Source: Falsiroseomonas ponticola | Lineage (GTDB): Bacteria; Pseudomonadota; Alphaproteobacteria; Acetobacterales; Acetobacteraceae | Assembly (NCBI RefSeq): GCF_016805305.1 | Contig: NZ_JAERQN010000004.1 | Span: 372,001-436,000 of the forward strand | DNA length: 64,000 nucleotides | Reading direction: 5' to 3' | Part shown: positions 42,468 to 50,860 of the stretch, piece by piece | Layout of the letters: each line of letters begins with the position of its first letter | Numbering within the stretch: position 1 is the first letter of the stretch | Notes under the pieces: generated by a model | What the model saw: only the letters and a program-made list of their open reading frames with translations | Told to the model about the DNA's origin: nothing | Database searches by the model: none | Made by a program: the position numbers and the translations under genes

Positions 42468-43538
42468 TCAGGCGGCGACGGGCGCGGCCAGGCCCTGGTC
42501 GATGCCGGGCCAGTCGGCGGGGGTCGAATGGCCGGGGCCGAGCAGAAGGCCGTTGTAGCCGCCCACCACCGCGCGCTCATGCTCGGAGATCGGCGGAATG
42601 CCGTATCGCGCGCGAAGCTCCTGCAGATCCGCGCCGGCCACGGCCCAGAGATCCCAGCCCTGCACCACATTCGCCGTCATCGCCGCGCCGCGCGCCATGG
42701 CGGCGAAGTAGCTGTCGGGGTCGAGCAGCCCCTCCGCCACCACGCCCCCGATCAACGGGCTGCCGGTCTGGTAGGACAGCAGGCCGAACATGATCTGGTC
42801 CATGCAGTTCTCGCCGAGGGAACCGCCGACGAAGGCCGTCAGCAGCAACTCGGCCTCCAGCTTCACGCCGTACTCGCTGAGGACGTGATAGACCTCGTGC
42901 ATCACCCAGGGGACGCTCTTCGGCTGGCCCGGCAGGCTGATGCTGTTGTCGGCGTAGAAGGCATGCAGGGCGCGCCCGAAGGTGCCCTCCGGCAGGGTCG
43001 CGAGGGCGGCGTAGCGCGCGGCGAGTTCGGCATTCCGCCGCGCCGTGCCGGCGCCATGCAGCTGCGGCAGCATCCACCAGACGAAGCGCATCCAGTCCCG
43101 CAGGCCCGCCTTGCCGGAGGGGGACCACCAATCGACGAAGCCCTTCATGAGCGACATCGCGATGCGCTTGAACTGCCCCTGCGCCGCGCGCTGCAGCAGC
43201 AGGACGCCCCGCTCCTCCACGCCAAGCCGCTGCGCGGCCTCCACCACGACCGCGACCTTGTCGCCCCGGACCCGGCGCCCCACCACAGCGAGGATGACGA
43301 GCAGCTGGACCGTCAGGCGCCGCAGCTCGGGATCGGTGATGACGGTGGCCAGGTCATCCGGAAGGCCGGCCATCCTGGCGCGGATCGGCTCCGCCTGGCC
43401 CAGCAGGTGATGCTGGATGGCCTGGATGCTGTCGCGCTCCACCGGCAGCGGCGCCACGCGCCCACCCGCCGACACCACGGCCGACATCGCCTGGACCATC
43501 GTGTGAAGCTGAGCCGCAGTCGGATGAAGGAGCTTCAT
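42468..43538 (-). CDS. Coq4-like protein C with TerB-like N-terminal region
   Basis: The product is 356 residues from ATG, first gene of the operon. It has the same two-part layout as A and B, with RRLTVQLLVILAVVGRRVRG in the helical half, then LPEGTFGRALHAFY and HEVYH-x11-E. Differences include a longer C-terminal tail and PGQPKSVPWVMHEVYH where A and B have PGEPKS(F/L)PEGW. It diverges more than A and B do from each other. The NHLP-like gene follows after 36 bp. Confidence 0.75.
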   Translation of the reverse strand: MKLLHPTAAQLHTMVQAMSAVVSAGGRVAPLPVERDSIQAIQHHLLGQAEPIRARMAGLPDDLATVITDPELRRLTVQLLVILAVVGRRVRGDKVAVVVEAAQRLGVEERGVLLLQRAAQGQFKRIAMSLMKGFVDWWSPSGKAGLRDWMRFVWWMLPQLHGAGTARRNAELAARYAALATLPEGTFGRALHAFYADNSISLPGQPKSVPWVMHEVYHVLSEYGVKLEAELLLTAFVGGSLGENCMDQIMFGLLSYQTGSPLIGGVVAEGLLDPDSYFAAMARGAAMTANVVQGWDLWAVAGADLQELRARYGIPPISEHERAVVGGYNGLLLGPGHSTPADWPGIDQGLAAPVAA

Positions 43539-43578
43539 GCGTCACCCTGCCGAAGACGAGCCTGCCGCGACACCGCGC

Positions 43579-43592
43579 TTCCGCGCGCGGAA
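43579..43592. promoter_or_regulatory. 14-bp perfect palindrome upstream of the Coq4-like operon
   Basis: TTCCGCGCGCGGAA, 40 bp before the start of gene C, in the 110-bp gap after the RND gene. It could be an operator or a GC hairpin ending the RND transcript. A CTAATC -10-like sequence borders it on the - strand. Weak evidence. Confidence 0.35.
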
Positions 43593-43648
43593 AGATTAGG
43601 CGAAGGCCCGCACGGGATGGAAGAGCGGAGTGGACACCCCGCGCCCGG

Positions 43649-46600
43649 TCAGTGCGACGCCCCCTCCCCGGCCGGTGGCGGAGAAACCAGCGGCTTGCGC
43701 ACCTTGCGGGACATCACGACGTAGCAGGCCGGTACGATGAACAGCGAAACCAGCGTGCCGAAGAGCATGCCGCCGACGACGACGGCGCCAAGATCCTCGC
43801 GCGACCGCGCACCGGGCCCGACGGTCAGCAGCAGCGGCACCGCGCCCAGGATGGTCGCCACCGTCGTCATCAGGATGGGGCGCAACCGCGTCGCCGCCGC
43901 CTCCACCACCGCCTCCCGCAATTCACGCCCCTCGTCGCGCAGCTGGTTTGCGAATTCGGTGATCAGGATGCCGCCCTTGGCGACAAGGCCGATCAGCGTC
44001 ACCAGCCCGATGAAGCTGTAGGCGTTGAGCGAGCCGTTGACAGCCAGCAGGCCGAGCGCCGCGCCGACCATCGCGAGCGGCACCACCGACAGCACGATGA
44101 AGGGGTCGCGGAAGCTCTCGAACTGCGCCGCGAGCGTCAGGTAGATGAAGGCCAGCGCCAGCAGGAAGACGATGCCCACGCTGGCATCCGCCTGCTTCAG
44201 CGCGCGGGAGGGTCCGTCGTAATCCACCTGGTAGCCCGGCGGCAGGATGCGGGCCGCCTCCTCCTCCAGCGCCGCCAGCGCCTCCGACAGCGACCAGCCG
44301 GGCGCCAGCGTGGAGGTGATGCGCGCGGATCGCAGCTGCTGGAAGCGCGGGAGGGAGGAGGCGCCCACCGTCTCACGCTGCGACACGACGTAGGACAGCG
44401 GCACCACATCCCCCGCGGCGCTGCGCAGGTAGATGTTGTTGACGATGTCGGAATCCCGGCGGTCCTGCTCCTCGATCTGCAGCAGCACCTTGTACTGCTG
44501 GCCCTCCCAGCCGAAATTGCCGGCCTGCTGGCCGCCGAGGAAGGTGTTGATCGTCTGGCCGATGCGCATGATGTCGATGCCGACGACGGCGGCGAGCGGC
44601 CGGTCGATGACCACATCGATGCGCCGCGTGTTCAGGTCCAGGTCCACGGCGGGCGAGGTGAAGGCGGGATGGCGCCGCGCGAAGTCGCGCAGCCGCGTCA
44701 TCACCTGGGACAGATCCTCGTAATTGCCGGTGGTGCGGACCACGAACTGCACCGGCGCCACGTTGCCGCCCGCGAGCGGATTGGGATCGAGCAGGGTGAA
44801 GCGCGCCCCCGCGATCCGGTTCAGGGCGGGCATGATGCGGGCACCGATCTCGACGGAGGTCGCCTGCCGTTCCGCCCAGGGCTTCAGCAGCAGCAGGCCG
44901 ATGCCGGAGGTCGGCGACGACATGCCGTTCATGATCATCGTCCCGCGGCGCTCCGGCACCGTCGCGAAGACCGAATCCACCCGGGCCGCCAGCTCATCCA
45001 TGTAGTAGGTCGTGGCGTCGGAGGGCGCGGTGAATTCGACGATCACGTAGCCCGGGTCATCCGCCGGCGCGAATTCCCCCGGCAGGCGCATCATCAGCAG
45101 GATGCCGCCCGCGAAGACGCCCGCGCTGCCGATCAGCACGAACCAGCGGAAGCGCAGCGTGGCCCGCAGCAGCCGGGCGTAGAGCGTGGCCAGCCGCGCG
45201 AAGGCATGGTCGATCCGGATCGCCACCCCGCCCAGCCGCTTCGCCCGCAGCATCCGCGAACACATGGCCGGCGACAGGGTGCGGGACACGAAGCCGGAAA
45301 TCACGACACCGGCCGCGAGCGTGAAGGCGAATTCCGCGAAGAGGCTGCCGAGCAGCCCCGGCATCAGTCCGATCGGCAGGTAGACGGCGGCGAGCGTCAG
45401 CGTCGTCGCGACGATGGCGAAGCCGATCTCCCGGCTGCCGATGAAGGCCGCGGTGACGGGATCGCTGCCCATGTCGATGTGCCGCTGCACGTTTTCCACA
45501 TCGACGATCGCGTCGTCCACCACCAGGCCGATGGCCAGCACCATCGCCAGCAGCGTGAAGGTGTTGATGCTGTAGCCCACGGCATACATGAAGCCGAGCA
45601 TGCCCAACAGCGACAGCGGGATGGTGACGAGCGTGATGATGGAGGAGCGGAAGGAGCCGAGGAACAGCAGGATCACGACCGTCACCAGGGCGACCGCCAC
45701 GATGATCGTCTCCGCCACCTCCTTCACCGCGATCTCGATCGCCTCGGACCGGTCGAACACCACGTCCAGCGTCATGCCGGCCGGCAGCAACCCGCGCAGC
45801 CCCGGCACCAGGGCCCGCACGGCGCGCGCCACCTCCAGCGGATTGGCGGAGGACTGCGCCAGCACGCCGACCGCCACGCCGCTCCGGCCATCGATGCGGA
45901 TCGCGTTGGTGATGCTCTCCGGCCCCACCTCCACCCGCGCCACGTCGCCGAGCTTCACCAGCCCGTCATCGCCGAGGCCGCGCCGCACCACGACCTCGGA
46001 GAACTGCTCCGGCCGCAGCAGCGCCGTGTCGGTATAGACCAGGGCCTTCCGCCCATCGCGCTCCAGCGTCCCCGATGGCACGGAGATGTTCTGGGAGATG
46101 ATGGCGTCGTTCACCTCCGGCGCCGTCACGTTGTGCGCCGCGAGCGCCCAGGGATCGAGCCAGACGCGGATCGCGTAGCGGCGCTCGCCCAGCGTCTGCG
46201 ACGCGGCGACGCCATCGACGGCGGCCAGGGCGGGCCTGACCACGCGCGCGACGATCTCCGTCACCTCCATGGCGCTGCGGGCCGAATCCGTCAGCGACAG
46301 GTAGATCACCGGCACCGCGTCCAGGCTCAGCTGCGCCACCGTGGGCGCCAGCGCATCGGTCGGCAGCACATTGGCCAGCTGGCCGACCTTGTCGCGAACC
46401 TGCGTCACCGCGTTCAGCGGGTTCGTCCCGGCGCGGAAGGCGATCTGGATCTGGCTGCTGCCCTCGCTGCTGGTGGAGACGATGGTATCGATGCCACCGA
46501 CGGCGGAGATCGCCTGCTCGATCGGCGCCGTCACCGTCCGCTCCACCAGGTCCGGCGCCGCGCCGCTGTAGATCGTGGTGACGGACACGAAGGGCAGGTC

Positions 46601-46720
46601 GAATTGCGGCAATTCCCGGATCGCGAGGCGCGACAGGCCGAGCAGCCCGACCAGCGCGACGATCAGGTTGATGACGATCGCGAAGACCGGCCGCCGGATG
46701 AAAAGGTCAGAAACTGACAT
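43649..46720 (-). CDS. RND (HAE1-type) efflux transporter
   Basis: Inner-membrane proton-driven pump of 1023 residues, full length. It begins MSVSDLFIRRPVFAIVI, has two large periplasmic loops, and the proton-relay helix AIGLVVDDAIVDVENVQRH near residue 405. APFTVS-type porter segments follow, such as SNPLEV and QFESFRDPFIVL. It resembles MexF/AcrB-like pumps without a dedicated outer-membrane factor next to it. The start overlaps the adaptor stop by one base (TGATG). It could export the product of a neighbouring pathway, but that is inference. Confidence 0.92.
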   Translation of the reverse strand: MSVSDLFIRRPVFAIVINLIVALVGLLGLSRLAIRELPQFDLPFVSVTTIYSGAAPDLVERTVTAPIEQAISAVGGIDTIVSTSSEGSSQIQIAFRAGTNPLNAVTQVRDKVGQLANVLPTDALAPTVAQLSLDAVPVIYLSLTDSARSAMEVTEIVARVVRPALAAVDGVAASQTLGERRYAIRVWLDPWALAAHNVTAPEVNDAIISQNISVPSGTLERDGRKALVYTDTALLRPEQFSEVVVRRGLGDDGLVKLGDVARVEVGPESITNAIRIDGRSGVAVGVLAQSSANPLEVARAVRALVPGLRGLLPAGMTLDVVFDRSEAIEIAVKEVAETIIVAVALVTVVILLFLGSFRSSIITLVTIPLSLLGMLGFMYAVGYSINTFTLLAMVLAIGLVVDDAIVDVENVQRHIDMGSDPVTAAFIGSREIGFAIVATTLTLAAVYLPIGLMPGLLGSLFAEFAFTLAAGVVISGFVSRTLSPAMCSRMLRAKRLGGVAIRIDHAFARLATLYARLLRATLRFRWFVLIGSAGVFAGGILLMMRLPGEFAPADDPGYVIVEFTAPSDATTYYMDELAARVDSVFATVPERRGTMIMNGMSSPTSGIGLLLLKPWAERQATSVEIGARIMPALNRIAGARFTLLDPNPLAGGNVAPVQFVVRTTGNYEDLSQVMTRLRDFARRHPAFTSPAVDLDLNTRRIDVVIDRPLAAVVGIDIMRIGQTINTFLGGQQAGNFGWEGQQYKVLLQIEEQDRRDSDIVNNIYLRSAAGDVVPLSYVVSQRETVGASSLPRFQQLRSARITSTLAPGWSLSEALAALEEEAARILPPGYQVDYDGPSRALKQADASVGIVFLLALAFIYLTLAAQFESFRDPFIVLSVVPLAMVGAALGLLAVNGSLNAYSFIGLVTLIGLVAKGGILITEFANQLRDEGRELREAVVEAAATRLRPILMTTVATILGAVPLLLTVGPGARSREDLGAVVVGGMLFGTLVSLFIVPACYVVMSRKVRKPLVSPPPAGEGASH

Positions 46721-47811
46721 CAGCGCTGGCCTGGCGTCCGCGACACCGCGTTCACGCGCCTTCCGTCATCCAGGTTGAACTGGCCGGCCGTCACCACCTG
46801 GTCGCCGGCCTCCAGCCCCTCCACGATCTCGACCCGATCGGGAAGCTGAAGACCGACGCGGACCGGCGTGCGCCTGGCGCGGCCATCCTCGACCTTGAAC
46901 ACATAGGCCCCCGTCAGCGTGTAGAGCATGGCGGAGGGCGGGACGACGATCGCGTCCGGCCGGCTCTCGATCACCAGGCGCACGCGCGCGAAAAGGCCGG
47001 ATGGCAGCACCGGCGGGTCGTTGGGGATCTCGGCCCGCACCTGGATGTCGCGGTCATTGGTGCCGGGCCGCGCATCGAGCAGGGTGACGCGCCCCGTGAA
47101 GCGGCGGCCCGGCACGGCGTCCAGCGTCAGCTCCACCGCCTGGCCGATGGCCAGCCGCGGCAGGAAGCGCTCCGGCACGCGGAAGCTGACGCGCAGGACC
47201 GACCGGTCCTCCAGCACCACGAGGCGCTTGCCCGCCTCGATATACTCGCCGACACCGAATTCGCGCTGGCCCAGGATGCCGGTGAAGGGCGCGCGGACCG
47301 TCAGCTGTGCCAGCTGAGTCTGCCGGATCGCCACCTCCGCCGCCGCGCGGTCGATCGCCGCCCGGTCATCGTCCAGCTGCTGGCGGGACCGGAAGCCGGA
47401 GCCCGACAGCTGCTGGCTCCGCTCGAAGCGAAGCTGGGCCGCGCGCAACTCCGTCTCGGCGGATGCAAGGTTGGCCCGCGCGATGCGCTGGTCGAGGTCG
47501 AGCAGCGGCGCATTCGCCTCGACCCGGCTGCCTTCCTGGAAGTGGATGGCGGTGACGACGCCGGGATTGAGCGATGCGACCGGCACGCTTTCCCGCGCCT
47601 GCAACGTGCCGAGCGAGTTCAGCGCCTGGTCCACGCGCCCCCGCGTGGCGCGCGCGACCTCGACCGAGGCAGGCGCGGGTTCGGCGGCCACGACGGGCGC
47701 GCGCGCTTCCGGCGCGGCGCCGACGGCGGGCAGGGCATAGCGCGTGAGGACGGCGCCGCCCACGAGCCCGGCCAGGGCGGAAACGCTTGCGATAACCCAT
47801 CGCGACGGCAT
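46720..47811 (-). CDS. RND efflux membrane-fusion (adaptor) protein
   Basis: The product is 363 residues from ATG 47811. A single N-terminal hydrophobic helix (VIASVSALAGLVGGAVL) anchors it in the inner membrane. The lipoyl-like half motifs flank a helical hairpin of about 60 residues (ARANLASAETELRAAQLRFE), then LTVRAPFTGILGQREF, the beta barrel and the membrane-proximal domain. It links the RND pump to an outer-membrane channel encoded elsewhere. Operon with the pump. Confidence 0.92.
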   Translation of the reverse strand: MPSRWVIASVSALAGLVGGAVLTRYALPAVGAAPEARAPVVAAEPAPASVEVARATRGRVDQALNSLGTLQARESVPVASLNPGVVTAIHFQEGSRVEANAPLLDLDQRIARANLASAETELRAAQLRFERSQQLSGSGFRSRQQLDDDRAAIDRAAAEVAIRQTQLAQLTVRAPFTGILGQREFGVGEYIEAGKRLVVLEDRSVLRVSFRVPERFLPRLAIGQAVELTLDAVPGRRFTGRVTLLDARPGTNDRDIQVRAEIPNDPPVLPSGLFARVRLVIESRPDAIVVPPSAMLYTLTGAYVFKVEDGRARRTPVRVGLQLPDRVEIVEGLEAGDQVVTAGQFNLDDGRRVNAVSRTPGQR

Positions 47812-47913
47812 GCCGACCAACCCCCTGCGCGGTTGCCACGCCCGCGCTGCAGCCTCACTGATAACAGAGGAGTGACGAGTCTTGCAGCCCCGACGGCAGC
47901 GGCAACGCCGCCC

Positions 47914-49773
47914 TCATTGGGTTGCCGAAAGGGATTTCCGGGCCGTTCGCAACACGTTGGAAATGAACAGCGCGACCGCCAGGAACAGCAGCCAGTAGAT
48001 GCCGTCGAGGTCCGGCAGCGGTTCCAGCACGAATGTCAGCAGGCGCTGCGCCGGCGGCTGCCAGGTCAGCGGCAGATAGTCGATGAAGCGGTTCAGCAGC
48101 ATCATGCCGAGCGTGACGAGGATGAGCGTCCAGATCCCGCGGTTGAATACCTTCAGCACCGCCAGGCGGAACTGCTGCACGCGGTCCGCCATGCCCTGGA
48201 GGCGAAGCCCCTGGAAGCGGACGGCGGAGCCCAGCACCACGTTGGCATCGGAAGCGAGGCCCATGACATCCTGCAGCGCGGATTGCAGCGGCCGCATCGC
48301 CCCCTTCAGCGTCCGCTGCCGCCGCTGCCGGTCCTTGAAGTAGGCCCGGGTGAAGTCCATGAAGTTGCCGTCCGGCACCAAGACCTGCAGCGATGCATCC
48401 AGCGTGGACAGGGCCCGGCCGACGCGCATCAGGCCCCAGCCGACCGGCACGTTGTGGCGCGCCATCACGCGGGTGATCTCATCCCCCATGGAGGCCACGG
48501 ATTTGTCGGCGTAGGAGGTGTTCGGGAACTCGCTGCGCAGTTCCCATTTGCGCAGCGCATCCGCCAGGTCGCTCCGCAGCCGCGCGTGATCGACGACGCC
48601 GAGGCCCGGCTGCTGCAGCAGGGTGTAGTCGGCCGCACGCTCGAAATCCCGCGTCGCCAGCGCCACCATGGTGTAGCGGTAGAGCTGCCATGTCCGCCGG
48701 TCCAGCCGCCCGACGCTGCCAAGGTCCAGCAGCGCGATGCGGTTGTTGGCCATGATCATGATGTTGCCGGGGTGCAGGTCGGCGTGGAACTCGTTGTCCT
48801 CCAGGATCTGGCGCAGCACCGTCACCATCAGCCCCTTGCCGAGCTTCAGGGGATCGACGTTGTTCTCATGCTCCCAGCGCCGCACCGCGGGCAGGTTCTC
48901 CGTGCGCATCTGGATGTAGTGCGTCATCAGCACGCCCGGGATCTCGTCCATCACCAGGATGCGCGGCCCGCAATAGCGGGACAGTACCCGGGGAACGGAG
49001 ACCTTGTGCCGCCGCAGGTTGCGCCGCATGCGCTTGAGGTTCACGGCCTCGAACCGGTAGTCCGTCTCCTCGCTCAGCACCGCGCGCAGCTCGCGCAGCC
49101 CATCGACCAGGTGGAAGCGGCTGCCGATGCCGAGGACGCTGAACACGGCCACCAGGCCGCGCAGCAGGCCCAGGTCGCGCGCGAAGCTGCGCGCCACGTC
49201 GGGCCGCATGATCTTCACGACGACGGCGCGATTGTTCTCCAGCAGGGTCGCGCGATGCGCCTGGCAGATCGACGCGGCCGCGAAGGGCATGGGGTCGAAC
49301 CAGGAGAAGACGCGGGAGATCGGGGTGCCCAGATCCTCCTCCACGACCCGCAGCGCGACCTCCGGCGGGAAGCCCGCGACGCGGTGCTGCAGGCTGGACA
49401 GCGCCTCGCACATCTCGTCGGTCAGCAAGTCGGTGCGCAGGGACAGGAGCTGCCCGGCCTTGATCCACATGCCGCTCAGCCCCTCGAACAGGGCGCGGGC
49501 CAGGGCGGCATCGCGGGCCGGCGTCATCTGCCCGGTCGCCCGCAGCCAGAGCCGCATGCCCACGAAGCGGATCAGCGCCGTGAACACCGCCAGGCCGCGG
49601 AAGCGGGAGGCCGGCGGCAGGGGCTCGATGGTGATCGGCCGGGAGGCACCGCCCGTGGAAAGGGGCGTCGGCACGATCGAGTCGAGGTCGGGGGGAAACT
49701 CGCGCTCGGGGTTCCGCGGCTCCAGCGCCACGAGCGTGGTGGCAGCGTTGCGGCGGCGCCGGATGACATCCAA
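47914..49773 (-). CDS. ABC1/UbiB/AarF-family atypical kinase
   Basis: The product is 619 residues with a TTG start; no ATG is available in frame before an upstream TAG. Motifs are the KxGQ segment WIKAGQLLSLRTD, AAASICQAH (Ala-rich loop, usually AQVH), VVVKIMRP (ATP lysine), HADLHPGN (usually HADPHPGN) and LLDLGSVG (LDFG-type metal site). Two C-terminal membrane helices follow (about 545-615). UbiB/Coq8 proteins extract or handle ubiquinone intermediates using ATP. It lies 102 bp upstream of the RND adaptor. Confidence 0.88.
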   Translation of the reverse strand: MDVIRRRRNAATTLVALEPRNPEREFPPDLDSIVPTPLSTGGASRPITIEPLPPASRFRGLAVFTALIRFVGMRLWLRATGQMTPARDAALARALFEGLSGMWIKAGQLLSLRTDLLTDEMCEALSSLQHRVAGFPPEVALRVVEEDLGTPISRVFSWFDPMPFAAASICQAHRATLLENNRAVVVKIMRPDVARSFARDLGLLRGLVAVFSVLGIGSRFHLVDGLRELRAVLSEETDYRFEAVNLKRMRRNLRRHKVSVPRVLSRYCGPRILVMDEIPGVLMTHYIQMRTENLPAVRRWEHENNVDPLKLGKGLMVTVLRQILEDNEFHADLHPGNIMIMANNRIALLDLGSVGRLDRRTWQLYRYTMVALATRDFERAADYTLLQQPGLGVVDHARLRSDLADALRKWELRSEFPNTSYADKSVASMGDEITRVMARHNVPVGWGLMRVGRALSTLDASLQVLVPDGNFMDFTRAYFKDRQRRQRTLKGAMRPLQSALQDVMGLASDANVVLGSAVRFQGLRLQGMADRVQQFRLAVLKVFNRGIWTLILVTLGMMLLNRFIDYLPLTWQPPAQRLLTFVLEPLPDLDGIYWLLFLAVALFISNVLRTARKSLSATQ

Positions 49774-49908
49774 CCGGAACCCAGCGATCCGCTTGACCAG
49801 AATGGAGACGCTCTCCCAGACGAGGGCAGCCTATCGGTCGGATGGCAGCCGGCTTGGCCGGGCCCGGATCAACCGTGCCCGGCGTATCGGATCAGACCTG
49901 GCCGACGA

Positions 49909-50166
49909 TCAATCGTCGTCGTCGTCGTCATCGTCGCGGAACATGTCGCCCAGGCGCTGTTCCTGCCGCACCACCACGACCACGGTCTGCGCCGCGCCGT
50001 CGAGGACGCCTTCGTCATGGAGGGCGGCGATCGCATCCTCCACCTTGTCCATCAGCTTCCCCTCGCCGCGACGAAGCCGCCGGACGCGTTTGCGGGAATG
50101 CTCCCCGAGATCGAGGACGCAGACAACGCCTTTCGCGTCCTTCACGTCCGCACTGGCCTCACTCAT
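49909..50166 (-). CDS. Small hypothetical protein with poly-Asp tail
   Basis: The product is 85 residues. The order is a beta strand GVVCVLDLGEHSRKRVRRLR, a basic helix, KLMDKVEDAIAALHDEGVL, then QTVVVVVRQE and eight Asp at the end. I recall similar small proteins in Proteobacteria annotated DUF6200, but I cannot verify. Basic in the middle and acidic at the end, with no signal peptide. It lies 69 bp after the next gene on the same strand. Confidence 0.7.
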   Translation of the reverse strand: MSEASADVKDAKGVVCVLDLGEHSRKRVRRLRRGEGKLMDKVEDAIAALHDEGVLDGAAQTVVVVVRQEQRLGDMFRDDDDDDDD

Positions 50167-50235
50167 GCTCGTCCCTCGCGATTGCCGGATGGATGCGAAA
50201 GCCGGACCGCGCGGGCGCGATCCGGGAAGGCTTGG

Positions 50236-50598
50236 TCAACCGCGCCGGATCACGCGCACCAGGTTGCGCCCGATATCGCGGGCCCAGCCATTGCGGCGCT
50301 TGCGGTTGGACTGCTCGTGCAGTGCCAGGTAATGGCCCAGCGCCTTCTGTTCGCGCCGCGCCAGCTTGCGGATCTTCTTCTCGACCACCTTCAGGATGCC
50401 GGTCTGCTTCTTGCGCTCGCCGAGGTCGAGGTGGATGTCGTCCCGCGTCACGCGGCTACCCGCCACGGTCCAGACTTTCACCCGCTCCGCGCTGCCCGTC
50501 TCATCGTCCAGGGAAGGCTTAGTCCGCCGGATCGTCGCCGGCTGGCCGGGCTTCAGCACCGTGATCCGCTTCACGCCTGAAATCATCCGAACGCGCAT
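50236..50598 (-). CDS. Small basic hypothetical protein
   Basis: The product is 120 residues from ATG 50598 with GGGAG upstream; the open frame continues upstream but without coding character. It contains KRITVLKPGQPATIRRTKPS, KVWTVAGSRVTRDDIHLDLG, then a very basic helical C-terminus (KVVEKKIRKLARREQKALG and NRKRRNGWARDIG). It may be related to the DUF6312 small proteins; not verified. Paired with the 85-residue gene downstream. Could bind nucleic acid given the charge, which is a guess. Confidence 0.7.
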   Translation of the reverse strand: MRVRMISGVKRITVLKPGQPATIRRTKPSLDDETGSAERVKVWTVAGSRVTRDDIHLDLGERKKQTGILKVVEKKIRKLARREQKALGHYLALHEQSNRKRRNGWARDIGRNLVRVIRRG

Positions 50599-50860
50599 GC
50601 CGACGTGCTCCCTTTGCCGGGCACCGGAACCTTCTCGCAGCCTGCGACGCTTCCGTATCGAGGCCGCCCCGGGCCGGCGATACGCAAACCTATACCGAGA
50701 AATCCAGGACGGAGGGAAGAGCCGTCTTCGTTCATCGTATCGCTCGCGATCGAACAAGCGCCGCCACTTGTCTCGTCAGTCTCGGCGGGCGGAACAGCTC
50801 TCGGGTTGACAGGACGCGGACATTCTTGCGCCATTGGTGGCGTCGCAATGGGGTGGGGCG

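Noticed and set aside
43652..46717. Antisense frame of 1021 codons opposite the RND gene
   Set aside because: Mirror of the RND gene with His/Arg/Gln-rich content; the RND motifs on the - strand are unambiguous.
49920..49945. GTC/GTCATC triplet run as a microsatellite
   Set aside because: It encodes the poly-Asp tail of the 85-residue protein in frame and is short.
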